A stretch of 64,000 nucleotides of DNA from Spongiivirga sp046524175 (GCF_046524175.1 NZ_JBEFZF010000001.1:124001-188000), one strand, 5' to 3'; counted from the stretch's first letter, positions 55,116-64,000 are shown. Notes: generated by a model not told the origin, from the sequence alone. Program-made: numbers and translations.

Positions 55116-57167
55116 ATGAATAAATTAGGCGGTAAGATCTATCAAAATCAATCATTGATCTATAAGATCTTTTTATATGTATTGACAACAGTTCTTATCG
55201 TTTATTTTTTTCCGAAAGGAGGAAAGTTTAAATACGAGTTTCAAAAAGGAAAACCATGGCAATATGAAAACTTGTATGCTCCCTACGATTTTGCTATTCA
55301 AAAAACAGAAGCAGAATTAGAAAGAGACCGAGATCGGATTCGTCAGAATATTACACCCTACTATCGTGTTGACGAAAATGTAGAGGTGACTGTTGCTGAA
55401 AAATTAGATAATTCTTATCGAAACATCCTTTCTGACTCAGTTATCAATGGTATTTCGAGGATAGAAATCAAACGATTTGCAACCAATATTCTAAATGATT
55501 TTTACCAAGTTGGTGTTGTTGGGAATACTGAAGATAGTTTCGATAAAAAAACGGGTTATCTTATTAAAAATGGTAATCAATTAGAAGAGATCAATCGCGA
55601 TCGACTCCTAAAGATCAATCAATTAAAAAGACAGGTGTCTGTTAAAACTAGGGGCACAAGGTTTGAAAACGCAACGGATGCTGTTTACAATCTGCTTTTT
55701 GAAGTGGTATCGCCTAATGTCATTTTTGATAAAGAACGAACAGATCAGGTAATCGAAAATGCACTTAAAAATATATCGTATACAAAAGGGAATGTTGAAA
55801 AGGGTATACGCATTATCTCAAAAGGTGAAGTAGTTGAAGGGCAAACTTTTAGAATTTTAGATTCGTTAAAAAGTGAATACGAATCTCAGGTGTGGAGTGA
55901 ATCTAACTACTATTGGATTGTTGTTGGTTATATTTTGCTCGTTGCGCTAGCATTACTGATGTTATTTCTCTTCTTAAAGAAGTACCGTTTCGATATTTAT
56001 GAAGATAATACTAAGGTAACCTTCTTATTTTTTAACGTGATACTCATGGTATTATTAACCACCTTTGTTGTAAAGGTAAAGGCAGATTATGTGTATATCG
56101 TACCACTGTGTATTTTACCTATAACAATTAAAGCCTTTTTTGATGCGCGTTTGGGACTTTTTACCCATGTGATCACTGTACTGATTTTGGGCTTTATTGT
56201 ACCCAACAGTTTTGAGTACTTGTTTTTGCAGATCATTGCTGGTATTGTTACGATTCTTACCGTATCAGAATTATCCCGAAGAGCAAATCTTTTCATTTCT
56301 TTAGGACAAATCGTGTTCGTTTATGCATTGGCATATTTTGCTTTTGTGATTATACAGGAAGGCACCATTAAAGAACTTAATTGGACGAACATTGGCTTTT
56401 TTGCCCTCAACGGCCTGCTTTGCTTCCTAGTACTATTTCTGATTCTGATTTATGAAAAGGCTTTTGGTTTGGTGTCTGATGTATCTTTATTAGAATTATC
56501 TGATACCAATTCTAAATTATTAAAAGAGTTAGCCAATGAAGCCCCTGGAACATTTCATCATTCGTTACAAGTAGCGAATCTTGCTGAAGCTGCTGCCAAT
56601 GAAATAGGCGCTAATGCAATGCTTGTTCGGGTAGGAGCTTTATACCATGATATTGGTAAAATGCATGATCCGGTTTATTTTTCAGAAAATCAAGCTACGT
56701 CAATCAATCCACATGATGAGTTGGCTCCTAATGAAAGTGCTCGTATCATTTTTGATCATGTTTTAGAAGGAATTAAGATTGCTAAAAAGAATAATCTACC
56801 AGATCGCATTATTGACTTTATACGCACCCATCACGGTACCTTGCCTGTATATTACTTTTTTATGAAACAGCAGGAGATTGATCCCGAAACCAACATTGAC
56901 GACTTCCGCTATCCCGGCCCTATGCCATTTTCTAAAGAAACTGCGATACTGATGATGTCAGATTCTGTAGAGGCAGCTTCTAAGAGTTTAAAAGAACCTA
57001 CAGCCACGAAGATTGACAATTTTGTTGAACGTATTATAGACAAACAAATGGAGGAGGGGCAATTCTTAAATGCCAATATCACCTTTAAAGAGATACAGAT
57101 TATCAAAAAAGTATTGAAGCGTAAGTTGAATAATATTTATCACCTAAGGGTAGAGTATCCTGAATAG
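55116..57167 (+). CDS. pgpH: 7TM-HD phosphodiesterase, PgpH type
   Basis: A 683-residue membrane protein with one N-terminal membrane segment (about 15-35) and an extracytoplasmic 7TMR-HDED domain (about 40-265). Seven membrane helices follow (about 268-460), then a cytoplasmic HD domain with H511-D512 in YHDIGKMHDP and HHSL upstream. PgpH of Listeria hydrolyses c-di-AMP, and this is the expected activity here. The gene stands alone downstream of a 213-base A/T-rich gap. The gene name is by architecture. Confidence 0.93.
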   Translation: MNKLGGKIYQNQSLIYKIFLYVLTTVLIVYFFPKGGKFKYEFQKGKPWQYENLYAPYDFAIQKTEAELERDRDRIRQNITPYYRVDENVEVTVAEKLDNSYRNILSDSVINGISRIEIKRFATNILNDFYQVGVVGNTEDSFDKKTGYLIKNGNQLEEINRDRLLKINQLKRQVSVKTRGTRFENATDAVYNLLFEVVSPNVIFDKERTDQVIENALKNISYTKGNVEKGIRIISKGEVVEGQTFRILDSLKSEYESQVWSESNYYWIVVGYILLVALALLMLFLFLKKYRFDIYEDNTKVTFLFFNVILMVLLTTFVVKVKADYVYIVPLCILPITIKAFFDARLGLFTHVITVLILGFIVPNSFEYLFLQIIAGIVTILTVSELSRRANLFISLGQIVFVYALAYFAFVIIQEGTIKELNWTNIGFFALNGLLCFLVLFLILIYEKAFGLVSDVSLLELSDTNSKLLKELANEAPGTFHHSLQVANLAEAAANEIGANAMLVRVGALYHDIGKMHDPVYFSENQATSINPHDELAPNESARIIFDHVLEGIKIAKKNNLPDRIIDFIRTHHGTLPVYYFFMKQQEIDPETNIDDFRYPGPMPFSKETAILMMSDSVEAASKSLKEPTATKIDNFVERIIDKQMEEGQFLNANITFKEIQIIKKVLKRKLNNIYHLRVEYPE

Positions 57168-57202
57168 ATGCTACCTAAATAAAAATAGTCTTACCTAAAA
57201 TA

Positions 57203-58096
57203 ATGAACCGAAGAAACTTTATAAAATCGTCTGCAGGTGTCGCCGCATTGGCAAGCATACCAAGTTTTTTACTGGCTTGTGATCAAAGACCGAAGTACAA
57301 GTTAGGGTATCAGTTGTATTCCATTCGGGATGAGATGGAAAAAGATCCAGTTGCTACTTTAAAAGCCCTTAAGAAAATGGGCTATGAAGATTTTGAACAC
57401 TTTGGGTTTGACGGCGATGTGCAAACCTACTATGGTTTTAAAACCAAAGAATTCAAATCAATTCTTGATGATCTTGGTCTAAGTATTAGCAGCGGTCATT
57501 ATCCGTTTTCTAACTTTTTGAATAGTGATGACAATACGATTAAAAAATATGTCGATCGTTGTATAGAGGGAGCTTTGACCATGCAAAGCCAATATATAGT
57601 CTGGCCCTGGCTTGCTCCTGAATTTAGAAATATCGATGGTTTTAAGCGGACAGCGGAAAGGCTGAATGTTATTGGTGAACAAGTAACCAATGCTGGTTTG
57701 GGATTTGCATACCACAATCATGGGTTCGACTTTGCTAATTTGAGTGGCACTTCTGGTTACGATATTGTTTTAAAAGAAACGGATGCTGATTTGGTAAAAC
57801 TTCAAATAGATATGTATTGGGTCATGCATTCGGCCAGCAACACCCCTGCTGAAATGATAGCGAAACATCCAGGACGCTACGTTATGTGGCATATTAAAGA
57901 CATGCATAAGGAATCAAGAGATTATACTGAGTTAGGGAACGGCTCTATTAATTATAAAGAGATCATGCCAGATCCGGAGATTTCCGGTTTAGAATTCTAT
58001 TATATCGAGCAAGGTGGTAATTATACGCTAAATTCTATGGAAAGTGCTCGCTATAGTGCCAACTACTTCAAGAGAAACCTGCAACGATATCTTTAA
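57203..58096 (+). CDS. Exported sugar phosphate isomerase/epimerase-like TIM barrel
   Basis: A 297-residue xylose-isomerase-like (AP endonuclease 2 fold) protein. The N-terminus combines a twin-arginine motif (NRRNFIK) with a lipobox (FLLAC, Cys26), so it is probably a folded, Tat-exported lipoprotein. The barrel begins at YKLGYQLYSIRDEM; metal-ligand positions can be seen in AYHNHGFDF, KLQIDMYWVMH and MWHIKDMH, and in the last-strand Glu of YYIEQGG. Substrate unknown; related exported proteins occur in sugar-oxidation loci. The next gene's frame overlaps its end only if an upstream start is used. Confidence 0.87.
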   Translation: MNRRNFIKSSAGVAALASIPSFLLACDQRPKYKLGYQLYSIRDEMEKDPVATLKALKKMGYEDFEHFGFDGDVQTYYGFKTKEFKSILDDLGLSISSGHYPFSNFLNSDDNTIKKYVDRCIEGALTMQSQYIVWPWLAPEFRNIDGFKRTAERLNVIGEQVTNAGLGFAYHNHGFDFANLSGTSGYDIVLKETDADLVKLQIDMYWVMHSASNTPAEMIAKHPGRYVMWHIKDMHKESRDYTELGNGSINYKEIMPDPEISGLEFYYIEQGGNYTLNSMESARYSANYFKRNLQRYL

Positions 58097-58163
58097 TAAT
58101 TCGGGGTTTGATGGCTTCGGTATAAATTTTGATAGCTCTTACTCAACAACTAACGTTTATAAA

Positions 58164-58754
58164 ATGAGTAAGAACATATTGGTAAGCCTGTTGGTATTGT
58201 TTTGCATACCAACTTTATATAGTCAAAAAAACTTTCAATCAGGCTACGTGGTTTTGAATAATCAGGATACGATTTATGGTAAAATACAGGATAGAAATAT
58301 CAACAAAGCCCGTTTGTTTGAAAAGATTAAGTTTCGTGCAGACAATGGAGGTAGAATGAAGTATGGCCCTGAAGATTTGATTAGTTATACCATAAATGGA
58401 CAGGTGTTTGAATCGAAGTGGTTTGATGAAGATGCCAACCTGTTCCGATTGTATTATTCGCACAAAAAAGGAACAGGTGAAAAGGTATTTCTTCGTTTAG
58501 ATAGAAAAGGGGAGATGTCAGTATATACTAAAGAATTTACCGACGACGATTGTTCGTATATCGATGGTTTTGAATTATTTTTAAAAGAAGGAGACTATTA
58601 TTTTCAACGGGCAACCCAAGGCATATTTGGTTTAAAAAAGAAAAAATTGGCATCCTATTTTAGTGACTGTCCTAAATTGGTCACACAATTAAATGATCGA
58701 ACCTTTAAATACGCGTTCGAACTGGCTGATTTTTATAACAATCATTGCGAATAA
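58164..58754 (+). CDS. Secreted protein of unknown function
   Basis: A 196-residue exported protein. The start at 58164 is preferred because it gives a signal peptide (MSKNILVSLLVLFCIPTLYS); the longer frame begins inside the previous gene. After the leader there is a GYVVLNNQDTIYGKI motif typical of a group of uncharacterised Bacteroidota secreted proteins, then a beta-rich region with YTINGQVFESKWF, and a basic helical end. No catalytic motif. It lies 67 bases after the isomerase gene. Confidence 0.75.
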   Translation: MSKNILVSLLVLFCIPTLYSQKNFQSGYVVLNNQDTIYGKIQDRNINKARLFEKIKFRADNGGRMKYGPEDLISYTINGQVFESKWFDEDANLFRLYYSHKKGTGEKVFLRLDRKGEMSVYTKEFTDDDCSYIDGFELFLKEGDYYFQRATQGIFGLKKKKLASYFSDCPKLVTQLNDRTFKYAFELADFYNNHCE

Positions 58755-58837
58755 AATCAAATGAACCTTGTTAGCATTGAAACCTAGAAATAGGGTTTAT
58801 TTGGTATAGATTATATTAGTGGTTATAACCAACTGCA

Positions 58838-60106
58838 ATGAATCAAAAAAGACCGCCTTGGCAATTTCTGTTGCTGCTTATTCTTGCCGGAGAATCTGTA
58901 TTTATATTACCCTTTGTGCTTTCTCGGGTATTTAGACCCACTGTTCTAGCGGCCTTTTCGTTAAATAATATTGAGCTTGGCTATTGTTTCTCTGTTTATG
59001 GAATTGTGGCTGTGTTTTCCTATTTATTTGGTGGACCTTTGGCGGATAAATATCCACCTAGAAAACTGATCGCCATAGCTTTATGGATGACGGCTTTGGG
59101 CGGCTTGCTTTATGCGACTTTTCCTAGCTATCTGGTGTTAAAAGTATTGTATGGCTATTGGGGCTTTACTACTATTTTCTTGTTTTGGGCACCAATGATA
59201 AAAGCAACGCGTGTTTGGGGCGGTACTGACTCACAAGGAAAGGCTTTTGGCTTTCTTGATGGGGGCAGGGGAATGGTAGGAGCTTCATTTGGATTAATTG
59301 GAGTACTCATTTTTTCGGTATTTATTACCAAAGAGGCGGCTGAATTGACTGCAGCTGATAGTCAGGCAGCGTTCAGGCAAGTGATACTGACCTCCTCTGC
59401 GATTGTAGCGATTGTTGGCGGATTGGTTTGGTTTTTTATGAAGCTTGACTCTGATATTGAAAAGAAAATAATACTTGATAAAATAACCATCTCACAGGTG
59501 AAGGAAGTATTGAAATTACCTTCAGTTTGGTTATTAATGATTATCATTTTGTGTGCATATGTGGGGTATAAGCTAACTGATGTGTTTTCATTATATGCAA
59601 ATGAAGTAATGAATTATGACCAAGTAAACTCAGCGAAAGTGGGAACTTTTTTACTGGTTATTAGGCCCGTAATTGGCATTTTGATAGGATTTATAGCCGA
59701 TCGTACTCAAACTACCTTCTGGTTAATGGTAAGCTTCATTGTAGCGGTGCTGGGTGCTTTATTGTTTGCTTTCGGGTTCATTACGGATTCATCGACGCTC
59801 TTATTTTTTCTTTCTACACTAATTGTAGCTACCGGGGTGTACGCCGCACGAGCATTGTACTTTGCTGTGATGGAACGAGGTCAAATTCCGTTGGTGCTAA
59901 CGGGCACTGCGGTGGGACTTATCTCATTAATTGGGTATACGCCAGATATTTTTGCCGGCCCTGCAATGGGATATTTATTGGAAAATTCCAAAGGACAACT
60001 CGGCCATCAACATGTATTTTGGATGCTGGCTACCTTTTCATTTATAGGTGGTATAGCCGCTTGGTATTATCATCGCTTATATAAAATTAAGGACTCAGTA
60101 GGATGA
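58838..60106 (+). CDS. Major facilitator superfamily transporter
   Basis: A 422-residue, 12-helix MFS permease. The loop 2-3 motif reads GGPLADKYPPRKLI, and the matching loop in the second half is GFIADRTQTTFW. An uncharged, proline-containing helix 5 and a long central loop (SDIEKKIILDKITISQVKEV) are as usual. Substrate not inferable; the neighbouring exported isomerase would be consistent with a sugar or polyol, but this is weak. Its stop overlaps the next gene by four bases (ATGA). Confidence 0.9.
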   Translation: MNQKRPPWQFLLLLILAGESVFILPFVLSRVFRPTVLAAFSLNNIELGYCFSVYGIVAVFSYLFGGPLADKYPPRKLIAIALWMTALGGLLYATFPSYLVLKVLYGYWGFTTIFLFWAPMIKATRVWGGTDSQGKAFGFLDGGRGMVGASFGLIGVLIFSVFITKEAAELTAADSQAAFRQVILTSSAIVAIVGGLVWFFMKLDSDIEKKIILDKITISQVKEVLKLPSVWLLMIIILCAYVGYKLTDVFSLYANEVMNYDQVNSAKVGTFLLVIRPVIGILIGFIADRTQTTFWLMVSFIVAVLGALLFAFGFITDSSTLLFFLSTLIVATGVYAARALYFAVMERGQIPLVLTGTAVGLISLIGYTPDIFAGPAMGYLLENSKGQLGHQHVFWMLATFSFIGGIAAWYYHRLYKIKDSVG

Positions 60107-60774
60107 ACGATTATCTAGAAACCTTACAAACGGAGTTTGAAAAACATGCAGATCCTAAAATCGCATCAAAACAAAAAGCATATTTGCGTGATCAGTTTGA
60201 ATTTTATGGCTTAACCACCACCAAAAGAAGAGAGATTCAGAAGCCATTTTTGGTGAAGGCATATTTACCGGAAAAGAACGAATTGGATTTTTTGATTAAA
60301 ACACTTTGGAAAAAACCCGAACGAGAATATCATTATTTTGCTCAGGAGCTGTTTTTTAAATATGCAAAAAAACTGGCTAAACAAGATATTGCACTTATTG
60401 AGTATATGGTGACTAACCAATCATGGTGGGATACTGTAGATATGATTGCCACGAAATTACTAGGCCCTTACTTTAAGAAATTTCCAGGAGAAATAGCGCC
60501 TAAGGTGAAACAATGGTTAGCCACCAAAAATATTTGGTTACAACGCTGTGCCATACTGTTTCAATTAAAGTATAAAGAAACCTTAGATACTGATTTGCTG
60601 GAGAGTGTAATTCATCAGCTTTTAGGCTCAAAAGAGTTCTTTATCAATAAATCGATTGGTTGGATTTTAAGAGAATACAGCCGTACCAATCCGAATTGGG
60701 TAATTGATTTTGTAGAAGCTAATCCGGACTTAAATAATTTAAGCAGAAAAGAGGCATTACGATTGATTAAGTGA
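60103..60774 (+). CDS. DNA alkylation repair protein (AlkD/AlkC-like HEAT repeats)
   Basis: A 223-residue all-helical protein of the DNA alkylation repair family. The segments FYGLTTTKRREIQKPFL, YHYFAQELFFKYAKK, WWDTVDMIATKLLG and IGWILREYSRTNP are hallmarks; W and D positions in the WWDTVD motif correspond to the glycosylase active site. It would remove alkylated bases from DNA in the cytoplasm. Coupled to the MFS gene by an ATGA overlap, although no functional link is obvious. Confidence 0.9.
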   Translation: MNDYLETLQTEFEKHADPKIASKQKAYLRDQFEFYGLTTTKRREIQKPFLVKAYLPEKNELDFLIKTLWKKPEREYHYFAQELFFKYAKKLAKQDIALIEYMVTNQSWWDTVDMIATKLLGPYFKKFPGEIAPKVKQWLATKNIWLQRCAILFQLKYKETLDTDLLESVIHQLLGSKEFFINKSIGWILREYSRTNPNWVIDFVEANPDLNNLSRKEALRLIK

Positions 60775-60788
60775 AATAAGGAATCTAG

Positions 60789-61703
60789 TCATTCTTTCTT
60801 AAACCCATAAAACAGCTGCCTTAAAAAACTCTTTGGCATTTGTTCATCTCCTTTATATCCCAATTGAATAGTGCCACTATCTTCAGGAATGTAATTTGTT
60901 TTGAAAACATAATCCCAAAGACTTAAGCTAATACCATAGTTAACGCCATTGGTGCCCTCAGGTAAGGCATATGCATGATGATATAAATGCATCACTGGAT
61001 TATTGAATACATATTTTAGCGGTCCCCAGGTAATCTTTAAATTCGAGTGGTTGAAATGACCAATTGCAATCGCTGCGAAATGAACTATAAATGCCTGTTC
61101 AGGTTCAAAACCACCTAAGATCATCACGCCGATAGTTTTTAAAGGTTTGTATAAAATGTTTTCCATCCAATGATACCGAAGGTGGGCTGCAAATCCCATT
61201 TCCTTCACAGAATGGTGTACCTGATGAAATCGCCATAAAAAAGGATAGCGATGCAACAAAACATGGGTAAACCATTGCACAAAATCTAGTAGAATGAAAA
61301 ACACAAGTAATTGTGCCCAGGCAGGAATGGACTTTATATTAATGACGGTAAGACTTGTAGCTTCAACACCAATACTTCCAAAAGCGATACCCAGCACTTT
61401 GTAAAATCCGCTGATGGCGATAGAGAACATAAAGAAGTTAAAGTACATATAGAAACCATCCAACCAAAAATCCTTTCTAAAGACACCTTGATTTTTTCTC
61501 CACGGAAATGCAACTTCTAATCCCCAAATGAATAAAGAAATAACAGTTAACCCCCAAAAGTAATTATTATACCAGGGTACCTCGAAAAAGATAGATTTCA
61601 AAGTCCAGTTTACACTGCCGTTAAAAGCATTGATAAATGCATTTACATACTCATTCATAACTTCTTTGTATGCCTTTATACTCTTTAGGTCGCATATATG
61701 CAT
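60789..61703 (-). CDS. Fatty acid hydroxylase / sterol desaturase family membrane protein
   Basis: A 304-residue membrane protein with about five hydrophobic segments and the di-iron His clusters of the family: HVLLH, FHQVHHS, HFNHSN and HLYHH. This places it among membrane hydroxylases or desaturases acting on lipids, sterols or carotenoids; the exact substrate is unknown. A second start at 61658 (MNEYVNAFINAF) looks as good as the first and would remove 15 residues. It is convergent with the AlkD-like gene, 14 bases apart. Confidence 0.88.
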   Translation of the reverse strand: MHICDLKSIKAYKEVMNEYVNAFINAFNGSVNWTLKSIFFEVPWYNNYFWGLTVISLFIWGLEVAFPWRKNQGVFRKDFWLDGFYMYFNFFMFSIAISGFYKVLGIAFGSIGVEATSLTVINIKSIPAWAQLLVFFILLDFVQWFTHVLLHRYPFLWRFHQVHHSVKEMGFAAHLRYHWMENILYKPLKTIGVMILGGFEPEQAFIVHFAAIAIGHFNHSNLKITWGPLKYVFNNPVMHLYHHAYALPEGTNGVNYGISLSLWDYVFKTNYIPEDSGTIQLGYKGDEQMPKSFLRQLFYGFKKE

Positions 61704-61740
61704 GAGACCTTATAACATAACTTAATCTTTCTTTGTCTCC

Positions 61741-61822
61741 TTGAGCGCAATCAAGAAGTTTTTCTTAATCAAGATTGCTCTTACCTTTGTCAAGTAGATC
61801 TCGACTGCGCTCGACCAGACAT
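61741..61822. repeat. REP-like intergenic element
   Basis: Contains TCTCGACTGCGCTCGACC (from 61799), a motif I recall as a frequently repeated intergenic element of flavobacterial genomes, preceded by GAGCGCAATCAAG and GATTGCTC units that partly complement each other. Only one copy is in this window, so its repeat status rests on memory. It lies between the hydroxylase-family gene and the cytochrome gene. Confidence 0.4.
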
Positions 61823-61828
61823 TGATCT

Positions 61829-62281
61829 TTATTCATCTAACTCATACCACTCGACATCTACTAAGTTTACGCGTCTTCCCTTTGGCTTTACAGGATAATT
61901 GGTCACTAAGTAGTTGATGATGATATCTTCATTTTCGCCTAGATCCCACAGATTCTGAGTTTCCTGCATCCAATCTATTGTTGTTGCCCAGGCTTCAGCA
62001 TTCATTCTGTTTTGGATAATAATCTGTGCAGTATGACAATTGGTGCAATTATACACAACCTCCATCAAGCCTTCACCTTCGATAAGGCCGGTACGAACAT
62101 GAATTCCGTTTTCAATACGGTTTGCGCCTTGCGCAACATATTCTTGTTCAACCTTATCATTACTAAGTGTACTTGACTTTACTAAAAAAAGGACAACACC
62201 CGCAATGGTCAAAGTTATCGCGAAAACTCTTAAAGCAATTTTTAAGGGACGATTGATACGGTTGTTAGATGAATCTTGCAT
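61829..62281 (-). CDS. sorB: Membrane-anchored mono-haem cytochrome c (SorB-like)
   Basis: A c-type cytochrome that probably takes electrons from the SorA-like enzyme encoded just upstream. I use Met at 62281, five bases after the sorA stop (150 residues); an earlier ATG at 62317 would overlap sorA by 31 bases. It has an N-terminal membrane anchor (about 16-35), one haem motif C79-T-N-C-H83, and a Met about ten residues later in QNRMNAEAW as a possible axial ligand. The WYELDE C-terminus is acidic. The gene name is by analogy. Confidence 0.85.
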   Translation of the reverse strand: MQDSSNNRINRPLKIALRVFAITLTIAGVVLFLVKSSTLSNDKVEQEYVAQGANRIENGIHVRTGLIEGEGLMEVVYNCTNCHTAQIIIQNRMNAEAWATTIDWMQETQNLWDLGENEDIIINYLVTNYPVKPKGRRVNLVDVEWYELDE

Positions 62282-62286
62282 TGTCC

Positions 62287-63507
62287 TTAACTCACTTTTA
62301 TTGCTATTCGATGGCATGCATTATTTAAATATCCTTTAGGGTTCCATCCTGGTAATAGCATTGGTTGTTTTTTGCCATTGTTGTCAGTTGCACGAGCCCA
62401 TATTTCGTAATACCCTTTTTTTGGAAACTTGATGTTTGCATTAAAATGTTGCCAAGCCAATCGATTATTCGGTTTTTCGAGTGTACAGTTTTTCCAAGTC
62501 GATCCAAAGTCAATAGAGTATTCCATTTTCTCAACGGTCAATTCCCCAGCCCAGGCGTGACCACGAATCGCTAGTACGTAACCATTTTTAATTATAGCTC
62601 CTGATTTTGGATAGGTAATTAATGATTTTACCGGCATTGACTCTATAATGCACATATCTTCGTCCTTCACTTTAGTGCCAGGAGCAACCGGATTACAAGG
62701 AATTCGGTAGGCAGTACCTGTCATTTTTGCGCCGTCGTGCACTTTATTACGAACACTTAAACTAGTTACCCATTTTCCTGAAGCAGATGCTGGCCAACCA
62801 CCGGCCACCAGCCTCAAAGGAAAACCATGGGCCAGCGGAATGTCTTGGTCATTCATTTTGAATGCCAAGAGGGTTTCATCTTGCATCGCTTTTGCAATGG
62901 GAACGCCTCGCGAAATTGGTTCTTTTGAATCATCTCCGCTTAAATGAGCATCAGCAGCATGATAACCAACGTAAACAGCATTGTCTTTTATGCCAACATC
63001 TACTAAAAGATCACGTAATCGTATTCCTGTCCATTTTGCACAGGATACCGCACCAACGGTCCATTGGTTACCCTTTGCAGGAGGATCGAATTCACTACGT
63101 CCATTGCCTCCACACTCTAAGGTAAGTTGATAAGTATATTGCCTAAATTTTGTTTTAAGATCATTTAAGGAATATGTCTTTTTCTGATTTACCGATTCTC
63201 CGTCGATTGTTAATGTCCAGCTGTTGACATCAATGTTTTTGGGAATAATGCCATTGTTGCGAATAAACATGTATTTATTAGGTGTTATGTCATCGTCTAA
63301 TAAATGGGCTTTCGCTTCAATGTTCCATGGCCTTTCATTTAAAACAGTCATCTCAGCGTCTTTCTGAAACAACTTGAAAGGATCAGTATCCTGTTCGAAT
63401 AGGGGGACATACCCTTTCGGAATAAAATCAGCAAAAACAATAGATGGACCAACAACTGATGCTGTGCTGCCCAAAGCTGCTTTTTTAATGAAGTTTCTTC
63501 TTTTCAC
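62287..63507 (-). CDS. sorA: Periplasmic molybdopterin sulfite dehydrogenase (SorA-like)
   Basis: A 406-residue sulfite-oxidase-family enzyme oxidising sulfite to sulfate. A twin-arginine signal (MKRRNFIKKAALGSTASVVG) directs Tat export with its cofactor already inserted. The molybdenum-ligating Cys132 lies in TLECGGNGRS; the RLVAGGWPASASGKWV and PVAPGTKV segments are usual for the family. The C-terminal ~110 residues are the Mo-co dimerisation domain (MEYSIDFGSTWKNC). Together with the cytochrome downstream it forms a SorAB-type pair. Other family members of unknown substrate exist, so sulfite is likely but not proven. Confidence 0.87.
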   Translation of the reverse strand: MKRRNFIKKAALGSTASVVGPSIVFADFIPKGYVPLFEQDTDPFKLFQKDAEMTVLNERPWNIEAKAHLLDDDITPNKYMFIRNNGIIPKNIDVNSWTLTIDGESVNQKKTYSLNDLKTKFRQYTYQLTLECGGNGRSEFDPPAKGNQWTVGAVSCAKWTGIRLRDLLVDVGIKDNAVYVGYHAADAHLSGDDSKEPISRGVPIAKAMQDETLLAFKMNDQDIPLAHGFPLRLVAGGWPASASGKWVTSLSVRNKVHDGAKMTGTAYRIPCNPVAPGTKVKDEDMCIIESMPVKSLITYPKSGAIIKNGYVLAIRGHAWAGELTVEKMEYSIDFGSTWKNCTLEKPNNRLAWQHFNANIKFPKKGYYEIWARATDNNGKKQPMLLPGWNPKGYLNNACHRIAIKVS

Positions 63508-63589
63508 TAACGTTCTTTAACTAGTATTATAAAATTACGGCATTTATAATTGTTGATTTGTGACCTTGGTTACATTTAAAAAAACAAGA

Positions 63590-64000
63590 TCATTCCGGTT
63601 GCTCGTTGATATCTAATTCTTGGATATCATCATCTAAAAAATCCTTTTCTTGTATTATTTCATCTTCAAGAGGTAGGTCATCTGAAACTTCTCCTGATTT
63701 TTCTATATCAATAACTGCAGTTTGCCTTTCAATTTGTGCCAATCGAGCTTCTTTTTTCTTATTATCAATTAAGGCATATGTCATGATTAAACTGGTGCCA
63801 ATAACAACGAATAGCAGTATACCGGGTTCAAAGCTTTCAACTTTTAAATTTTCCGGAATTGCATAAAACAGTAATACGGTGATAAGACCTCTAGGCGCGA
63901 TAAATAATTGTGGGCGGATGTCTTTACCTATGAAAACGCGTAAAACAATCCATCGTATGGCAAAAATTGAAGCCAATACTAAAAGGCTAATCAGCGCTAC
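63590..64000 (-). CDS. Cation:proton antiporter, C-terminal part (5' end outside window)
   Basis: The frame is open to the right window edge, so only the last ~137 residues are visible. Two hydrophobic helices (IAPRGLITVLLFYAI and LLFVVIGTSLIMTYALI) resemble the last membrane segments of CPA-family Na+(K+)/H+ antiporters, with the typical PRG-L-I loop. They are followed by a hydrophilic, very acidic cytoplasmic tail (EDEIIQEKDFLDDDIQELD). Partial, so the subfamily is uncertain. Confidence 0.8.
   Translation of the reverse strand, partial: VALISLLVLASIFAIRWIVLRVFIGKDIRPQLFIAPRGLITVLLFYAIPENLKVESFEPGILLFVVIGTSLIMTYALIDNKKKEARLAQIERQTAVIDIEKSGEVSDDLPLEDEIIQEKDFLDDDIQELDINEQPE

Noticed and set aside
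58044..58163. Upstream start for the secreted protein gene after the isomerase
   Set aside because: It lies inside the preceding gene and places 40 hydrophilic residues before a perfect signal peptide.

Overview
The window looks like a chromosomal segment of a Bacteroidota bacterium, most likely a marine member of the Flavobacteriaceae. The signs are low GC content by eye, a SusC/SusD pair, paired type II-like and type III glutamine synthetases, an OmpA-family protein with thrombospondin type 3 repeats, a long PurM, IntDOT-like integrase active-site residues, and promoters of the TAnnTTTG type. No gene pins down the genus.

Left part (1 to about 8,100) is a mobile accessory region. It holds a type I restriction operon (hsdR cut by the window edge, a YgjP-like metallopeptidase, and a PD-(D/E)XK/DUF5655 protein), a vanadium-haloperoxidase-like lipoprotein, and a tyrosine recombinase. 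The recombinase lies just beyond the 3' end of a tRNA-Pro gene, next to three 11-bp-spaced TGTTCCCG repeats and a long inverted repeat. This is the architecture of an integrated island whose far end lies outside the window. The haloperoxidase is bracketed by a diverged, gap-free 78-bp direct repeat; the right copy abuts the integrase stop codon.

From 8,100 to 64,000 the content is mostly core genome. After tRNA-Pro and tRNA-Ser come a MacA/MacB/TolC-like export operon with no ATPase gene, a UspA/SLC13/PEP carboxykinase run, apt, and a BlaI/M56 pair in which the M56 protein also carries an M23 domain. Next are a CaCA exchanger, divergent glutamine synthetases that share a promoter region with two AGGGGGTA boxes, and purM. 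A small ABC module follows whose ATPase ends at an apparent nonsense codon. Then come prfA, an OmpA protein, pyrF with a BtuF-like protein, and two related tiny genes.

The 35-49 kb part has an alpha/beta hydrolase, a SusCD pair with a membrane AraC-type regulator and no carbohydrate enzyme nearby, a PBP4-like D,D-peptidase, oxyR, a tandem-duplicated STAS-like protein, and clpC divergent from gyrA. The last part has a TPR protein, an NlpC/P60 peptidase behind a thiolase, a PgpH-type 7TM-HD phosphodiesterase, a Tat/lipobox sugar isomerase, an MFS transporter with an AlkD-like protein, a fatty-acid hydroxylase family protein, a SorA/SorB-like sulfite dehydrogenase pair, and the end of a cation/proton antiporter.

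I saw no CRISPR array, rRNA or insertion sequence. Nothing here is certain to be a new system. The best leads are the repeat-bracketed haloperoxidase on the island, the glutamine synthetase intergenic boxes, the ABC module with its interrupted ATPase, the M56-M23 fusion, and the paired tiny proteins.
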